Below, piece after piece: positions 55,396 to 64,000 of a stretch of DNA of 64,000 nt. The DNA comes from Methylobacterium sp. BTF04. GTDB lineage: Bacteria; Pseudomonadota; Alphaproteobacteria; Rhizobiales; Beijerinckiaceae. The stretch is from NCBI RefSeq assembly GCF_010692745.1, contig NZ_JAAHTB010000009.1:1-64000 (forward strand), in the 5' to 3' direction. Numbering within the stretch: the stretch's first letter is position 1; each line of letters begins with the position of its first letter. The translations under genes and the position numbers were made by a program. The notes under the pieces are model-generated. The model saw nothing but the letters and a program-made list of their open reading frames with translations. It searched no databases and was not told where the DNA came from.

Positions 55396-55426
55396 GCCCA
55401 ATCTCTGCGATGGCCGGATCGGCGCT

Positions 55427-55738
55427 TCAGAAATAGAACCGGCGGTGATGGTGGTGGCGATGCCAGCCGTAATGGGGGCGCCAGCCATGGTGACGCCGCC
55501 AGCCATAGGCCGGGCGGTAGTGGCGCCGGTGCCAGTAGTGACGGCGGTAGCCGTAATGTCTCCGATGCCAATGATGGCGGCGGTAGCCATGCCAGCGGGC
55601 CTGTTCCACGAGGGGCGCTCGTTGAACCGAGCCGTCCATCGCGGAAACCGGCAATGGGGTGGCCTGAACGGCCTGCCCCAGTCCAATCGCCCCGCCCAAC
55701 ATGCCGAAACAGACGATCATCCAACGCAAGACACGCAT
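55427..55738 (-). CDS. Exported His/Arg/Trp/Tyr-rich repeat protein, 103 aa
   Basis: A signal peptide (RVLRWMIVCFGMLGGAIGL, cut near QATPLPV) is followed, after about residue 47, by near-repeats of W-H-R-R-H-Y / Y-R-R-H-H (for example HWHRRHYGYRRHYWHRRHY) ending HHHHRRFYF. About a quarter of the mature part is His. The composition suits metal or polyanion binding at the cell envelope; no known domain. GGGAGG lies 8 bases before the ATG at 55738. A GTG three codons upstream is less well placed. Confidence 0.65.
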   Translation of the reverse strand: MRVLRWMIVCFGMLGGAIGLGQAVQATPLPVSAMDGSVQRAPLVEQARWHGYRRHHWHRRHYGYRRHYWHRRHYRPAYGWRRHHGWRPHYGWHRHHHHRRFYF

Positions 55739-55914
55739 GACGTTCACCTCCCTGTCACTCTACGGGTGCCGGTCCGCCGGTGGTGGACCGGCGACGCCGG
55801 GGAAGAGGAACGGCCACGCTGGCAAAACGGTTCGGTCTGCACCACTTCGTGATGGTTCCGGCCGCGCGGCGAAGGTTGCCGCCGCACCGATTGTCCCCGT
55901 GAAGACGAGAGCCC

Positions 55915-56778
55915 ATGCCGATCACGATTCCGGCCCGACTGCGCGCGTTCCTTCCCCGGCGGTGGCGTAAATCCAGGCCCCGCGTCGCGGTGATTCGTCT
56001 GAGCGGCGCCATCGGCGCGGTGTCGCCGTTCCGGTCCGGGCTGTCCATCGCCGGTGTGGCCGGCAGCCTGGAACGCGCGTTCGCGATGCCGGGGATCGCG
56101 GCGGTCGCTCTGGTGATCAATTCACCGGGCGGCTCGCCCGCGCAGTCCCATCTCATCCATCGGCGAATCCGGGCGCTGGCCGCGGAGAAGAAGCTGCCGG
56201 TGATCGCGTTCGTGGAGGATATCGCGGCATCCGGCGGCTACATGATCGCCTGCGCGGCGGACGAGATCATCGCGGACCCGACCTCCCTCGTCGGTTCGAT
56301 CGGGGTGGTCTCGGCCGGCTTCGGTTTCGACAAGCTCATCGACCGGCTCGGCATCGACCGGCGCGTCCATACCCAGGGCGAGGCCAAGGGGATGCTCGAC
56401 CCCTTCCGTCCCGAAGACCCTCTCGACGTCGTGCGCCTCAAGGCGATCCAGGCCGATGTGCAGGACCTCTTCACGACTCTGGTGAAGGGACGCCGTCCAA
56501 GCATCGACCCGAACGGCGAGAACCTGTTCACCGGCGCCGTCTGGACCGGCCGTCAGGGTCTGCGCCTGGGCCTCGTCGACGCTCTGGGCGATGCGCGCGC
56601 GACCCTACGGGAGCGCTATGGCGACAAGGTCGAACTCAGGTTCATCGCGGAAAAGCAGGGGTCTTTCGTCGCCCGTCTGCTGCGCCGAGCGGCACCCGGA
56701 AGCACCGCCACTGGGCTCGCGGCCGAATCCCTCGCGGCGGTGGAGGACCGAGCGCTGTGGGCGCGCTACGGCCTGTAA
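55915..56778 (+). CDS. S49 family serine peptidase (SppA-like)
   Basis: This 287-aa protein holds one S49 domain: VALVINSPGGSPAQSHLIHRRI (parts near 62-83) and the catalytic Ser in DIAASGGYMIACAADEI (about 103-119). GSIGVVSAGFGFDKL and the KGMLDPFRPEDP segment are typical of the short, bacterial signal-peptide-peptidase group. No signal peptide is obvious; the first 20 residues are Arg-rich and could be followed by a membrane-associated segment. It would cut leftover signal peptides at the inner membrane. Single gene. Confidence 0.87.
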   Translation: MPITIPARLRAFLPRRWRKSRPRVAVIRLSGAIGAVSPFRSGLSIAGVAGSLERAFAMPGIAAVALVINSPGGSPAQSHLIHRRIRALAAEKKLPVIAFVEDIAASGGYMIACAADEIIADPTSLVGSIGVVSAGFGFDKLIDRLGIDRRVHTQGEAKGMLDPFRPEDPLDVVRLKAIQADVQDLFTTLVKGRRPSIDPNGENLFTGAVWTGRQGLRLGLVDALGDARATLRERYGDKVELRFIAEKQGSFVARLLRRAAPGSTATGLAAESLAAVEDRALWARYGL

Positions 56779-56788
56779 GCGGATCGCT

Positions 56789-57034
56789 TCAGCGTATGCA
56801 GCCGTCGGCCTTCGCGCCGTAGCCGGCATAGACCACCCGAACCTTCCGCGAGCAGGTCTCGGTCGCGACCGGCGCCGGCACCGTGACGACGTCGATCGGA
56901 GTCACCATTGCCGGCATCTGGACGCTGTCGGAATGATCAGGGGTCGCCAGAGCGTTCGACGCGGTAATCACCAGCGGCGTCGCGACCAGGGAAGCGGCAA
57001 CGATGGCGGCGAAGACTGTGAGAGACTGGCGCAT
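56789..57034 (-). CDS. Small exported protein, 81 aa
   Basis: The start at 57034 gives a signal peptide (MRQSLTVFAAIVAASLVATPL, cut near ASNALA). The mature part is about 55 residues with two Cys (TETCSRKVRVVYAGYG and DGCIR at the end) that could form a disulfide. The frame extends to 57181, but the extra part is poor. No family recognised. It is convergent with the S49 gene, 10 bases apart, and divergent from glyQ. Confidence 0.55.
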   Translation of the reverse strand: MRQSLTVFAAIVAASLVATPLVITASNALATPDHSDSVQMPAMVTPIDVVTVPAPVATETCSRKVRVVYAGYGAKADGCIR

Positions 57035-57248
57035 GGCGCGATGTTCCGAACTGTTCGACCGTCGGTGACGACGGTGTCGACCCCTTGATTGCTGCATAAA
57101 CTTGGCAGCAAGCGAGACAGTTCCGGCCCTAAATCCGATCGTGGCGAAATTGTGTGTGTTGGCACACCGGAAGCGTCGCAATTCGCTCGCTTGACACCCT
57201 CGACCCGGCTCTTAAACGCTGGCCGCCCCTTCACGGACCGGATTGCCC

Positions 57249-58178
57249 ATGTCGAGCGCCGTCGATCTCGCGCCCAAAACCTCGTTCCAGGGCCTGATCC
57301 TGACGCTGCAGCGGTTCTGGGCCGCGCAGGGCTGCGTCATCCTGCAGCCTTACGACATGGAAGTCGGCGCCGGGACCTTCCATCCGGCCACCACCCTGCG
57401 GGCGCTCGGGCCGAAGCCCTGGAAGGCGGCCTACGTTCAGCCCTCGCGCCGGCCCAAGGATGGCCGCTACGGCGAAAACCCCAATCGTCTGCAGCATTAC
57501 TACCAGTTCCAGGTGATCCTGAAGCCGAACCCGCCGAACCTTCAGGAACTCTACCTCGCCTCCCTCGATGCGATCGGCGTCGATCTCAAGCTGCACGATA
57601 TCCGTTTCGTCGAGGACGACTGGGAGAGTCCGACGCTCGGCGCCTGGGGGCTTGGCTGGGAATGCTGGTGCGACGGCATGGAGGTGAGCCAGTTCACCTA
57701 CTTCCAGCAGGTCGCCGGCTTCGAATGTTCTCCGGTTGCGGGCGAGCTCACCTACGGTCTCGAGCGCCTCGCCATGTACGTCCAGGGCGTCGAGAACGTC
57801 TACGATCTCAACTTCAATGGAGCGGAGGGTGACGACAAGGTCACCTACGGCGACGTCTTCCTCCAGGCCGAGCAGGAATATTCACGTCACAACTTCGAGG
57901 CGGCCGACACTACGATGCTGTTTCGCCAGTTCACCGACGCGGAGAAGGCCTGCCGGACCTACCTCGACGCCGGTGCCCCGGCTTCGGAGACAGAACGCCA
58001 TAAGATGGCTCAGCCGGCCTACGACCAGTGCATCAAGGCGAGCCACGTCTTCAACCTGCTCGATGCCCGCGGGGTGATCTCGGTGACCGAGCGCCAGAGC
58101 TATATCCTGCGGGTGCGCGAGCTCGCCAAGGCCTGCGGCGCGGCGTGGCTGAAGACGGCCGGCGGCGGTGCCGCATGA
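57249..58178 (+). CDS. glyQ: Glycine-tRNA ligase, alpha subunit
   Basis: This 309-aa catalytic subunit of the alpha2beta2 glycyl-tRNA synthetase begins [20 protein letters not shown]. Class II core segments are visible: [39 protein letters not shown] and [22 protein letters not shown] two codons upstream was not chosen. Its stop overlaps the next gene (ATGA). glyS lies 1.4 kb downstream, with two other genes between them, a layout common in Rhizobiales. Confidence 0.97.
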   Translation: MSSAVDLAPKTSFQGLILTLQRFWAAQGCVILQPYDMEVGAGTFHPATTLRALGPKPWKAAYVQPSRRPKDGRYGENPNRLQHYYQFQVILKPNPPNLQELYLASLDAIGVDLKLHDIRFVEDDWESPTLGAWGLGWECWCDGMEVSQFTYFQQVAGFECSPVAGELTYGLERLAMYVQGVENVYDLNFNGAEGDDKVTYGDVFLQAEQEYSRHNFEAADTTMLFRQFTDAEKACRTYLDAGAPASETERHKMAQPAYDQCIKASHVFNLLDARGVISVTERQSYILRVRELAKACGAAWLKTAGGGAA

Positions 58179-58633
58179 GCGCGTTTCGCCAGCGGCTGAT
58201 GCTCGGCATTGCTCTGCTCCTCGCGTGTGCCGCCTCGCCTGCCCTGGCGCAATCGGCCACGGACCCGGCCGAGACCGTGCGCGAACTCTACGCGGCCGAC
58301 GACATCACGGTGTGGCGCTTCCACGCGCGCAGCCTTCGCGCCTTGTTCGAGAAAGACCGCAAGGACGCCCAGGGCGAGATGGGCCGGCTCGATTTCGCCT
58401 ATCACGTCAACGGTCAGGACACCGAGGACGACTGGGCCAAGACCCTGACCGTGACGACCCTCGCCAACGACGAGACCCGGGCTGAGGTCCAGGCCCGCTT
58501 CCGCAATTTCTCCGCCCAGGACATCCGATACGACCTGGTCAAGGAAAACGGCCGCTGGCTGGTGGAGGACGTGCGCGCCCTCACCAAGGCGCGCTGGCGG
58601 CTCTCCACGATCCTGAAGGGCGAGGCGCGCTGA
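58175..58633 (+). CDS. Exported DUF3828-like protein, 152 aa
   Basis: A signal peptide ([21 protein letters not shown]) precedes a domain with [14 protein letters not shown] and a C-terminal part [18 protein letters not shown]. This pattern is that of DUF3828-type (NTF2-like fold) periplasmic proteins of unknown role. It overlaps glyQ by 4 bases, so it is translated from the glyQ transcript. It has no cysteines in the mature part. Confidence 0.75.
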   Translation: MSAFRQRLMLGIALLLACAASPALAQSATDPAETVRELYAADDITVWRFHARSLRALFEKDRKDAQGEMGRLDFAYHVNGQDTEDDWAKTLTVTTLANDETRAEVQARFRNFSAQDIRYDLVKENGRWLVEDVRALTKARWRLSTILKGEAR

Positions 58634-58676
58634 TCGCGGCGTCCGATCGCCCGAATTCGCGTTGTGGCGCTGGCCG

Positions 58677-59510
58677 GTGACGCCCGGCGTCGCCGTCGCG
58701 GTCCTGTTCGCCGCCTTTCTGCATGCGGGCTGGAACGCCCTGCTGCTCGGCGGCCAGGACCGGCATTGGGCGTCGGCCCTGATGTGCCTCGCGATGGCGG
58801 CGGTCTCGGCCCTCGTGCTCCTCGCGGTGCCGGCCCCGGACCGGGCGTCGTGGCCCTACGCCGCGGCGTCTGGAGTCCTGCATATCGGCTACATGTTCGC
58901 GCTGACCGCGACCTACCGCTCGGGCGACCTCGGCGAGACCTACCCGATCGCGCGTGGCGTCTCGCCGGCCCTGGTGGCGTTGGCCGCCGCCCTCGTCGCG
59001 GGCGAGACGCTCGGCCTTGCCGCCGGGATCGGTGTGGTGCTGGTCTCGTGCGGCATCGTCTCGCTGGCACTCGCGCGGGGCGGAATCCGGCTCGGCACCC
59101 TGCCGGCCGCTCTGCTCACGGGCGTGTTCATCGCCGGCTATACGGTGGTCGATGGGATCGGGGTCCGTCACGCCGGTGATCCCGTAGCCTACACCGCCGC
59201 GATGTCGCTCGGCTGGTGCCTCGTCCTGCCGCTCATCGTCGTGGTGCGGGCCGGCGGCATTCCGCCTGTCTCGCGGAGGCAGACGCTGTCCGGACTCGCG
59301 GGCGGGCTCGTCTCGATCGTCGCCTACGGTATCGTCATCGCCGCGATGCAGCGCGACGCCATGGGGCCAGTGTCGGCCTTGCGCGAGACCAGCGTCGTGT
59401 TCGCCGCCCTGATCGGCTGGATCGCCCTCGGCGAGCGCCTGACGCCGCGTCGGATCGCGAGCTGCCTCGCCATCGCGCTCGGTGCCGCCTGTCTCGCGAT
59501 TCCGGGGTGA
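58677..59510 (+). CDS. EamA/DMT family transporter
   Basis: This roughly 277-aa protein has about ten membrane helices in two EamA repeats. [15 protein letters not shown] at the start, [18 protein letters not shown] (about 92) and [22 protein letters not shown] (parts near 230-250) are DMT-type. The substrate is unknown. The frame opens with TTG at 58662; I prefer the GTG at 58677 because [14 protein letters not shown] is the family start, but no clear ribosome binding site supports either. It stands between glyQ and glyS in one direction. Confidence 0.82.
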   Translation: MTPGVAVAVLFAAFLHAGWNALLLGGQDRHWASALMCLAMAAVSALVLLAVPAPDRASWPYAAASGVLHIGYMFALTATYRSGDLGETYPIARGVSPALVALAAALVAGETLGLAAGIGVVLVSCGIVSLALARGGIRLGTLPAALLTGVFIAGYTVVDGIGVRHAGDPVAYTAAMSLGWCLVLPLIVVVRAGGIPPVSRRQTLSGLAGGLVSIVAYGIVIAAMQRDAMGPVSALRETSVVFAALIGWIALGERLTPRRIASCLAIALGAACLAIPG

Positions 59511-59568
59511 TGCGCGCGGGCATGCGCGGCCTCTCGACACCCCCGGCGAGCGGCCTTATTGCCACGCC

Positions 59569-61746
59569 ATGCCCGATTTGCTCCTCGAACTCCGCTCCGA
59601 AGAGATTCCCGCCCGCATGCAGCGGCGTGCGGCCGAGGATCTGAGGAAGCTCGTCACCGATGCGTTGGTGGAGCGCGGCTTCCTCTACGAGGGCGCCAAG
59701 GCCTTCGCCACGCCGCGCCGCCTCGCCCTTCATGTCGCCGGCCTGCCGGCGCGCGGCCAGGACGTTCGCGAGGAGCGCAAGGGTCCGCGCGTCGGCGCGC
59801 CGGACGGCGCGGTCCAGGGCTTCCTCAAGAGCGCGGGGCTGGCCAGCCTGGATCAGGCGACCATCGTCACGGACCCCAAGAAGGGCGAGTTCTACGTCGC
59901 GGTGATCGAGCGGCCGGGTCGCTCCACCCTCGACGTGCTCGCCGAAATCCTGCCCGCCATCATCAAGAGCTTCCCCTGGCCGAAATCGATGCGGTGGGGC
60001 AAGGCCTCGGCCCAACCCGGCGCCCTGCGCTGGGTGCGCCCGCTGCAATCCATCGTCGCCACCTTCGGTCCCGAGACCGAGACGCCCGATTTGGTGCCGT
60101 TCGCGGTGGATGGGATCGTGGCCGGCACCACCACCTACGGCCACCGCTTCCTGGCCCCCGAGGCGATCGAGGTGCGCCGCTTCGACGATTACGTGCCGGC
60201 GCTGGAGCGGGCCAAGGTCGTGCTCGACGCGGACCGGCGCAAGGACATCATCCTGCACGATGCCCGCGACCTCGCCTTCGCCCGGGGCCTGGAGCTGGTC
60301 GAGGATGACGGCCTGCTGGAGGAGGTCGCCGGCCTCGTCGAATGGCCCGTGGTGCTGATGGGGTCGTTCGACGCCGCCTTCCTCGACATCCCGGCCGAGG
60401 CGATCCGCGCCACCATCCGCGCCAACCAGAAATGCTTCGTGCTGCGCGAGCCCGGCGCCGAATGTCTGGCGCCGGCCTTCGTCCTCGTCTCGAACCTCAT
60501 TGCGAGCGACGGTGGCCTCGCGATCACGGCGGGCAACGAGCGTGTGGTGCGCGCCCGGCTCTCGGACGCGAAATTCTTCTGGGAGACCGACAAGGCGATC
60601 AAGCTGCAGGATCGGTTGCCGAAGCTCGATTCCATCGTGTTCCACGAAAAGCTCGGGACGCAGGGCGAGCGCGTCCAGCGCATCGCGGCGCTTGCCCGCG
60701 AACTCGCGCCCCTGGTCGGCGCCGACCCGGACCTCGCCGAGCGCGCCGCGCGGCTGGCCAAGGCCGACCTCGTTACCGAAATGGTCGGCGAATTCCCGGA
60801 GTTACAGGGCCTGATGGGCCGTAAATACGCGACGCTGGAGGGAGAGCACCCGAGCGTCGCGGCAGCCATCGAGGAGCATTACAAGCCGGTGGGACCGTCC
60901 GACCGCGTGCCGACCGATCCGGTTTCGGTGGCGGTGGCGTTGGCGGACAAGCTCGACACGCTGGTGGGTTTTTGGGCGATCGACGAGAAGCCGACAGGGA
61001 GCAAGGACCCTTATGCTCTGCGGCGGGCGGCTTTGGGCGTGATCCGGCTGATCCTCGACGAGGAGGCCCGCCTTCGCCTGATGCCGATCATTGTCGGGCG
61101 CATGGCGCTGGTCCAGGCCGTGACGAAGGTCGATGGACACGATGCCGAAGTCGCGGAAACCTCACCCGGTCTCCAGTCCGACAAGGTGAAGCAAGACGTC
61201 CGCAAGGGAGTGAGTAGCGATCTCCTCGCCTTCTTCGCGGACCGCCTGAAGGTCTACCTCCGCGATCAAGGCGCCCGTCACGATCTGATCGATGCCGTTT
61301 TCGCCCTGCCCGGTCAGGACGATCTGCTGATGGTCGTCCGCCGGGTCGAGGCGCTGGGCAAGTTCCTCGAAACCGACGACGGCAGGAACCTGCTCGCCGG
61401 CTACAAGCGCGCGGCCAACATCCTGCGCATCGAGGAGAAGAAGGACGGCCGCTCCTACGAGGCCGCGCCCGATGCATCCCTGGCGGCGCGGGGCGAACCC
61501 GAGGAGCGGGCCCTGTCGGACGCCCTCGCCAGCGCGCGTCAGGCGGCTTCGACCGCCGTCGAACGGGAAGACTTCGCCGGCGCCATGCAGGCCTTGTCGA
61601 GCCTGCGCGCGCCTGTCGACGCATTCTTCGAAAAGGTCACGGTGAATGCCGAAGACCCCGCCTTGCGCGAAAACCGCCTCGCCCTGCTCAATGCCCTGCG
61701 GGCGGCGACCCGCGAAGTCGCGGATTTCTCACGCATCGAGGGATGA
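59569..61746 (+). CDS. glyS: Glycine-tRNA ligase, beta subunit
   Basis: This 725-aa subunit binds tRNA(Gly). The start [18 protein letters not shown] is diagnostic, and the [10 protein letters not shown] (about 140), [21 protein letters not shown] and the C-terminal anticodon-binding part ([14 protein letters not shown] [11 protein letters not shown]) follow. Length is usual (about 690-760). The frame is open to 59482; the ATG at 59569 is preferred. It completes the GlyQS enzyme with glyQ upstream. Confidence 0.97.
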   Translation: MPDLLLELRSEEIPARMQRRAAEDLRKLVTDALVERGFLYEGAKAFATPRRLALHVAGLPARGQDVREERKGPRVGAPDGAVQGFLKSAGLASLDQATIVTDPKKGEFYVAVIERPGRSTLDVLAEILPAIIKSFPWPKSMRWGKASAQPGALRWVRPLQSIVATFGPETETPDLVPFAVDGIVAGTTTYGHRFLAPEAIEVRRFDDYVPALERAKVVLDADRRKDIILHDARDLAFARGLELVEDDGLLEEVAGLVEWPVVLMGSFDAAFLDIPAEAIRATIRANQKCFVLREPGAECLAPAFVLVSNLIASDGGLAITAGNERVVRARLSDAKFFWETDKAIKLQDRLPKLDSIVFHEKLGTQGERVQRIAALARELAPLVGADPDLAERAARLAKADLVTEMVGEFPELQGLMGRKYATLEGEHPSVAAAIEEHYKPVGPSDRVPTDPVSVAVALADKLDTLVGFWAIDEKPTGSKDPYALRRAALGVIRLILDEEARLRLMPIIVGRMALVQAVTKVDGHDAEVAETSPGLQSDKVKQDVRKGVSSDLLAFFADRLKVYLRDQGARHDLIDAVFALPGQDDLLMVVRRVEALGKFLETDDGRNLLAGYKRAANILRIEEKKDGRSYEAAPDASLAARGEPEERALSDALASARQAASTAVEREDFAGAMQALSSLRAPVDAFFEKVTVNAEDPALRENRLALLNALRAATREVADFSRIEG

Positions 61747-61799
61747 GACGGTGGGCGGGTGCGCGGCTCGCGCAACCTGAAAGACCGGCGCGTTGGCCC

Positions 61800-62294
61800 T
61801 CACAGAACCTTGACGTAGCGCCAAGCCTCCATCCCGTCCTCGTAGTAATCCGGGATCACCGCGAAGCGCACGTAGCCGCGGCGCTCGTAGAGGCGGATGC
61901 CGGCGCCGTTATCGCCCCGGACTTCGAGGCGCAGGCGGCTGCAGCCATGCTGTTTCGCGTCGGCCTCGGCGGCGTCGAGGACGAGGCCGCCGAGGCCCGA
62001 GCCGGCACGGGCCGGCGAGACTGCGATGGAGGAGAGTCGCGCATTGAGGCTGCCGCGGCGGCGCTCCAGGGTGGCGGCGCCCACCAGCATGGGGCGGCCC
62101 GTATCGTCCTCGGTGAGCGCCACCAGGAGGCTCATGCTGGCCGAGCGGATCGCGTGGCGGATCGCCCGGCGTTCGGCCCGGTCGCCCGAGAAGGCGGCGT
62201 GTTCCAGCGCCACGAGGGCGTCGAGGTCGGCCAGGACCGCCGGGCGAATCGCGATGGCGGCCGGCGCCTCGGACTTGTGCGACGTGACGCTCAC
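61800..62294 (-). CDS. GNAT family N-acetyltransferase
   Basis: This 164-aa protein shows the GNAT fold: IRPAVLADLDALVALE at the start, the acetyl-CoA loop region LSSIAVSPARAGSGLGGLVL (about 87-106, R-x-x-G-x-G/A) and GIRLYERRGYVRF (about 131-143). The acceptor is unknown; RimI-like protein acetylation is one possibility. The start is GTG, overlapping the opgD stop by 4 bases (GTGA), so it is translated with opgD. Confidence 0.88.
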   Translation of the reverse strand: MSVTSHKSEAPAAIAIRPAVLADLDALVALEHAAFSGDRAERRAIRHAIRSASMSLLVALTEDDTGRPMLVGAATLERRRGSLNARLSSIAVSPARAGSGLGGLVLDAAEADAKQHGCSRLRLEVRGDNGAGIRLYERRGYVRFAVIPDYYEDGMEAWRYVKVL

Positions 62295-63853
62295 GCGGCG
62301 GTCCAGGGATAGACCCAGGTCTCCGACAGCGCCCGGCCATTGGCCCTCAGGAAGGCGCGCAGGTCCGTCGTCTGGCCAATGGCCTCGACGGTGACGTCGA
62401 TGGCCGCACGCAGGCCCCCGGTCTGCGGGTTCGGGATGATCGAGGTCGCGGTGATCCGGGCGCCCGAGGCTCCGGCGACCACCTCCACCCGGCTCGGATC
62501 GGCGAGGTAATAGGCGAGGTCGCCCCCGGCGAAATCGACGAGGAAGCGGCGGCTGAGCGCCCCCTTGGTCTCGTCCCCTTTCGCGGTGCCGCTGGCGACG
62601 GTGGCGGCGGCGAAGGTGTTCACCACGCGCGCACCGGGATGCAGCGCCTCTGCGCCGATGGCCCGGACCCGGTAGGACAACGTCACCGGTTCACCCGCCG
62701 GATAGGGCTCCTTGGGGTGCCACCACGCCACGATGTTGTCGTTGGTCTCGGTGTCGGTGGGCAACTCCATCAGCATCACCGCGCCCTCCCCCCAGGCCCC
62801 GTCCGGCTCGACGAAATAGCCGGGGCGGCGGTGATAGGCGGCTTCGAGATCCTGGTAGCTGCCGAAGCTTCGGTCGCGCTGCATCAGCCCGAACCCCTTC
62901 GGATCGCGGTCGGCGAAGGTGGAGATGCGACGACCGGCCGGATTGTCGAGGGGGCGCCAGAGCCATTCGCCGCTGCCCGCCGCGATCTGCAGCCCGTCCG
63001 AATCGTGGAGTTCCGGCCGGTAATCGTCGGAATGCCGGCGGTCGTTCTCGCCGATGAAGTACATCGACGTCAGCGGCGCGAGGCCGACCGCCGCCAGATC
63101 GACCCTCGGGTTGAGGGTCGCGCGGACCGAGACGCTGGTGGACTCGCCCGGATCCACGGTGAACCGGAACGCGCCGGTGACCGAAGGGCTGTCGAGGAGC
63201 GCGTGGATCACCAGGGATTCGGCGGTCTTCTCGGGCACCGAGACCCAGAACTCGCGGAACACCGGGAATTCCTCCGGGCCGCCCTCGCCCGGCACGTTGA
63301 GGGCGAGCCCGCGCGCCGAGAGCCCATAGAGTTCGTCGCGGCCGAGGAAGCGGTAGTAGCTCGCGCCGAGAAACACGATCAACTCGTCGAGGAGATTCGG
63401 CTTGTTGAGGGGCGCGTGGATACGGATTCCGGCAAAGCCGAGGTCGACGGGGAGCGGCTTGTCGACCTTGGTCCGGCCCATGTCAAACAGGCTAGCCTGG
63501 TAGGCGATCGGGGTCGCCACCCCGCCGCGCACGAGGTTCACGGTCACCGGCCGGTTGTAGAGGAAGCCGAGGTGGAACAGCTGAAGGCGGAACGGGCTGC
63601 CCTCGGCGCCGAGGAACGCCTTGTCCGGCTTGAAGCGGATGTCGCGCCAGGCATCGTAGTCGAGCTTGGCGATGGGCGCCGGCAGGGCGGGGATGCGCGC
63701 ATCGTAGGGAGACTTGGCGAGCTCGCGGGCGCGGCGCTCCACGTCCTCGAACCCGAACGGCTTGGGCCGTCCGTCCTGGGCCTCGCCCAGGGCCGGCAGC
63801 AGCGCAGTGGCCGCGAGGCCCGCGACGACGGCGCGACGGTGAAGCTCTGTCAT
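62291..63853 (-). CDS. opgD: Periplasmic glucan biosynthesis protein (OpgD/MdoD family)
   Basis: This 520-aa protein belongs to the OpgG/OpgD family that shapes osmoregulated periplasmic glucans. A Tat-like signal (LHRRAVVAGLAATALLPALG) suggests folded export. Conserved segments are FGFEDVERRARELAKSPYDA (parts near 33-52), FHLGFLYNRPV, SSYYRFLGRDELYGLSARG (with SYYRFLGR) and FGLMQRDRSFGSYQDLEAAY (near 335-354). The frame is open to 63961; I chose the ATG at 63853, where the signal begins. It leads an operon with the GNAT gene. No opgH is seen. Confidence 0.92.
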   Translation of the reverse strand: MTELHRRAVVAGLAATALLPALGEAQDGRPKPFGFEDVERRARELAKSPYDARIPALPAPIAKLDYDAWRDIRFKPDKAFLGAEGSPFRLQLFHLGFLYNRPVTVNLVRGGVATPIAYQASLFDMGRTKVDKPLPVDLGFAGIRIHAPLNKPNLLDELIVFLGASYYRFLGRDELYGLSARGLALNVPGEGGPEEFPVFREFWVSVPEKTAESLVIHALLDSPSVTGAFRFTVDPGESTSVSVRATLNPRVDLAAVGLAPLTSMYFIGENDRRHSDDYRPELHDSDGLQIAAGSGEWLWRPLDNPAGRRISTFADRDPKGFGLMQRDRSFGSYQDLEAAYHRRPGYFVEPDGAWGEGAVMLMELPTDTETNDNIVAWWHPKEPYPAGEPVTLSYRVRAIGAEALHPGARVVNTFAAATVASGTAKGDETKGALSRRFLVDFAGGDLAYYLADPSRVEVVAGASGARITATSIIPNPQTGGLRAAIDVTVEAIGQTTDLRAFLRANGRALSETWVYPWTAA

Positions 63854-64000
63854 GATCCTGCGCTCTGGTGAGACCGTCTTCTGCGAAATCGCCCGCTTGA
63901 TGACCCGTCCGCAGCGGCTTGGAAAGGGGCGGCTGCGGTGAGCGCGGCGTTTGTGCAACAAACAGAGACTGCGACGGGATCACGCGTGGAAAAACCGCGT
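63854..64000. other. Upstream region of opgD
   Basis: The last 147 bases contain no gene I can support. The minus-strand reading frame into opgD continues but is Arg-rich without a start signal. I see no recognisable operator. Confidence 0.4.

Noticed and set aside
62639..63871. A 410-aa plus-strand open frame over opgD
   Set aside because: Antisense shadow; no start site and no recognisable domain.

Overview
The window is a high-GC stretch of an alphaproteobacterial chromosome, almost certainly a Methylobacterium-type facultative methylotroph. The strongest evidence is a complete serine-cycle block on the minus strand (about 28.5-38.9 kb): sgaA, hprA, mtdA, fchA, mtkA, mtkB, ppc, mclA, in the order I know from Methylobacterium/Methylorubrum. 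The MtdA sequence resembles the M. extorquens protein I remember but differs at many positions, so another Methylobacterium species is more likely than M. extorquens itself. The rest is chromosomal housekeeping. I see no insertion sequence, prophage, CRISPR array, rRNA or tRNA.

Layout. 0-2.2 kb: a small ORF, a metallophosphoesterase and a VIT-family membrane protein preceded by Irr/ICE-like iron boxes. 2.4-5.4 kb: lipid A/Kdo genes (DUF374 acyltransferase, waaA, lpxK). 5.8-9.1 kb: a tightly overlapped nucleoside salvage operon (cdd, punA, deoC, deoA). 9.2-13.9 kb: a His-rich exported protein, a PmtA-like methyltransferase, and dnaJ and dnaK with an RpoH-type promoter. 14.1-20.9 kb: an exported protein, YqgE, a peroxiredoxin, thrB, ispH, and a divergent MocR regulator/DUF1127 pair. 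21-27.5 kb: Kef-type antiporter, MATE pump, CinA-like protein, FNT channel, a small protein and an outer-membrane barrel. 27.7-38.9 kb: a GlcG-like protein, a small membrane protein and the serine-cycle genes. 39.5-46.4 kb: an LpxH-like hydrolase, a glycosyltransferase, rnhB, a PA0069-type radical SAM protein, a GT-A-like protein, moaB, a YpfJ-type metallopeptidase and a family-4-like uracil-DNA glycosylase. 46.6-64 kb: ETF-ubiquinone oxidoreductase, a TPR protein, ispE, a GGDEF-EAL protein, a polyprenyl synthase, DUF2007, a TrmN6-like methyltransferase, another His-rich exported protein, an S49 peptidase, glyQ and glyS with two genes between them, a GNAT enzyme and the periplasmic glucan protein OpgD.

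How the genes work together. MtdA and FchA interconvert C1 units on tetrahydrofolate. SgaA, HprA, Ppc, MtkAB and MclA turn glycine/glyoxylate, C1 units and bicarbonate into malate and acetyl-CoA. A hairpin after fchA and an AT-rich region before mtkA split the block into two apparent units, sga-hprA-mtdA-fchA and mtkA-mtkB-ppc-mclA. Both upstream regions carry an inverted repeat followed, exactly 15 nt closer to the gene, by a run of seven A on the coding strand. I regard this matched layout as the most interesting signal in the window. No wholly new multi-gene system is evident. The best unexplained items are that promoter layout, the roughly 400-nt leader of sgaA, the genes downstream of mclA, the His-rich exported proteins and a glycosylase that lacks two expected iron-sulfur cysteines.
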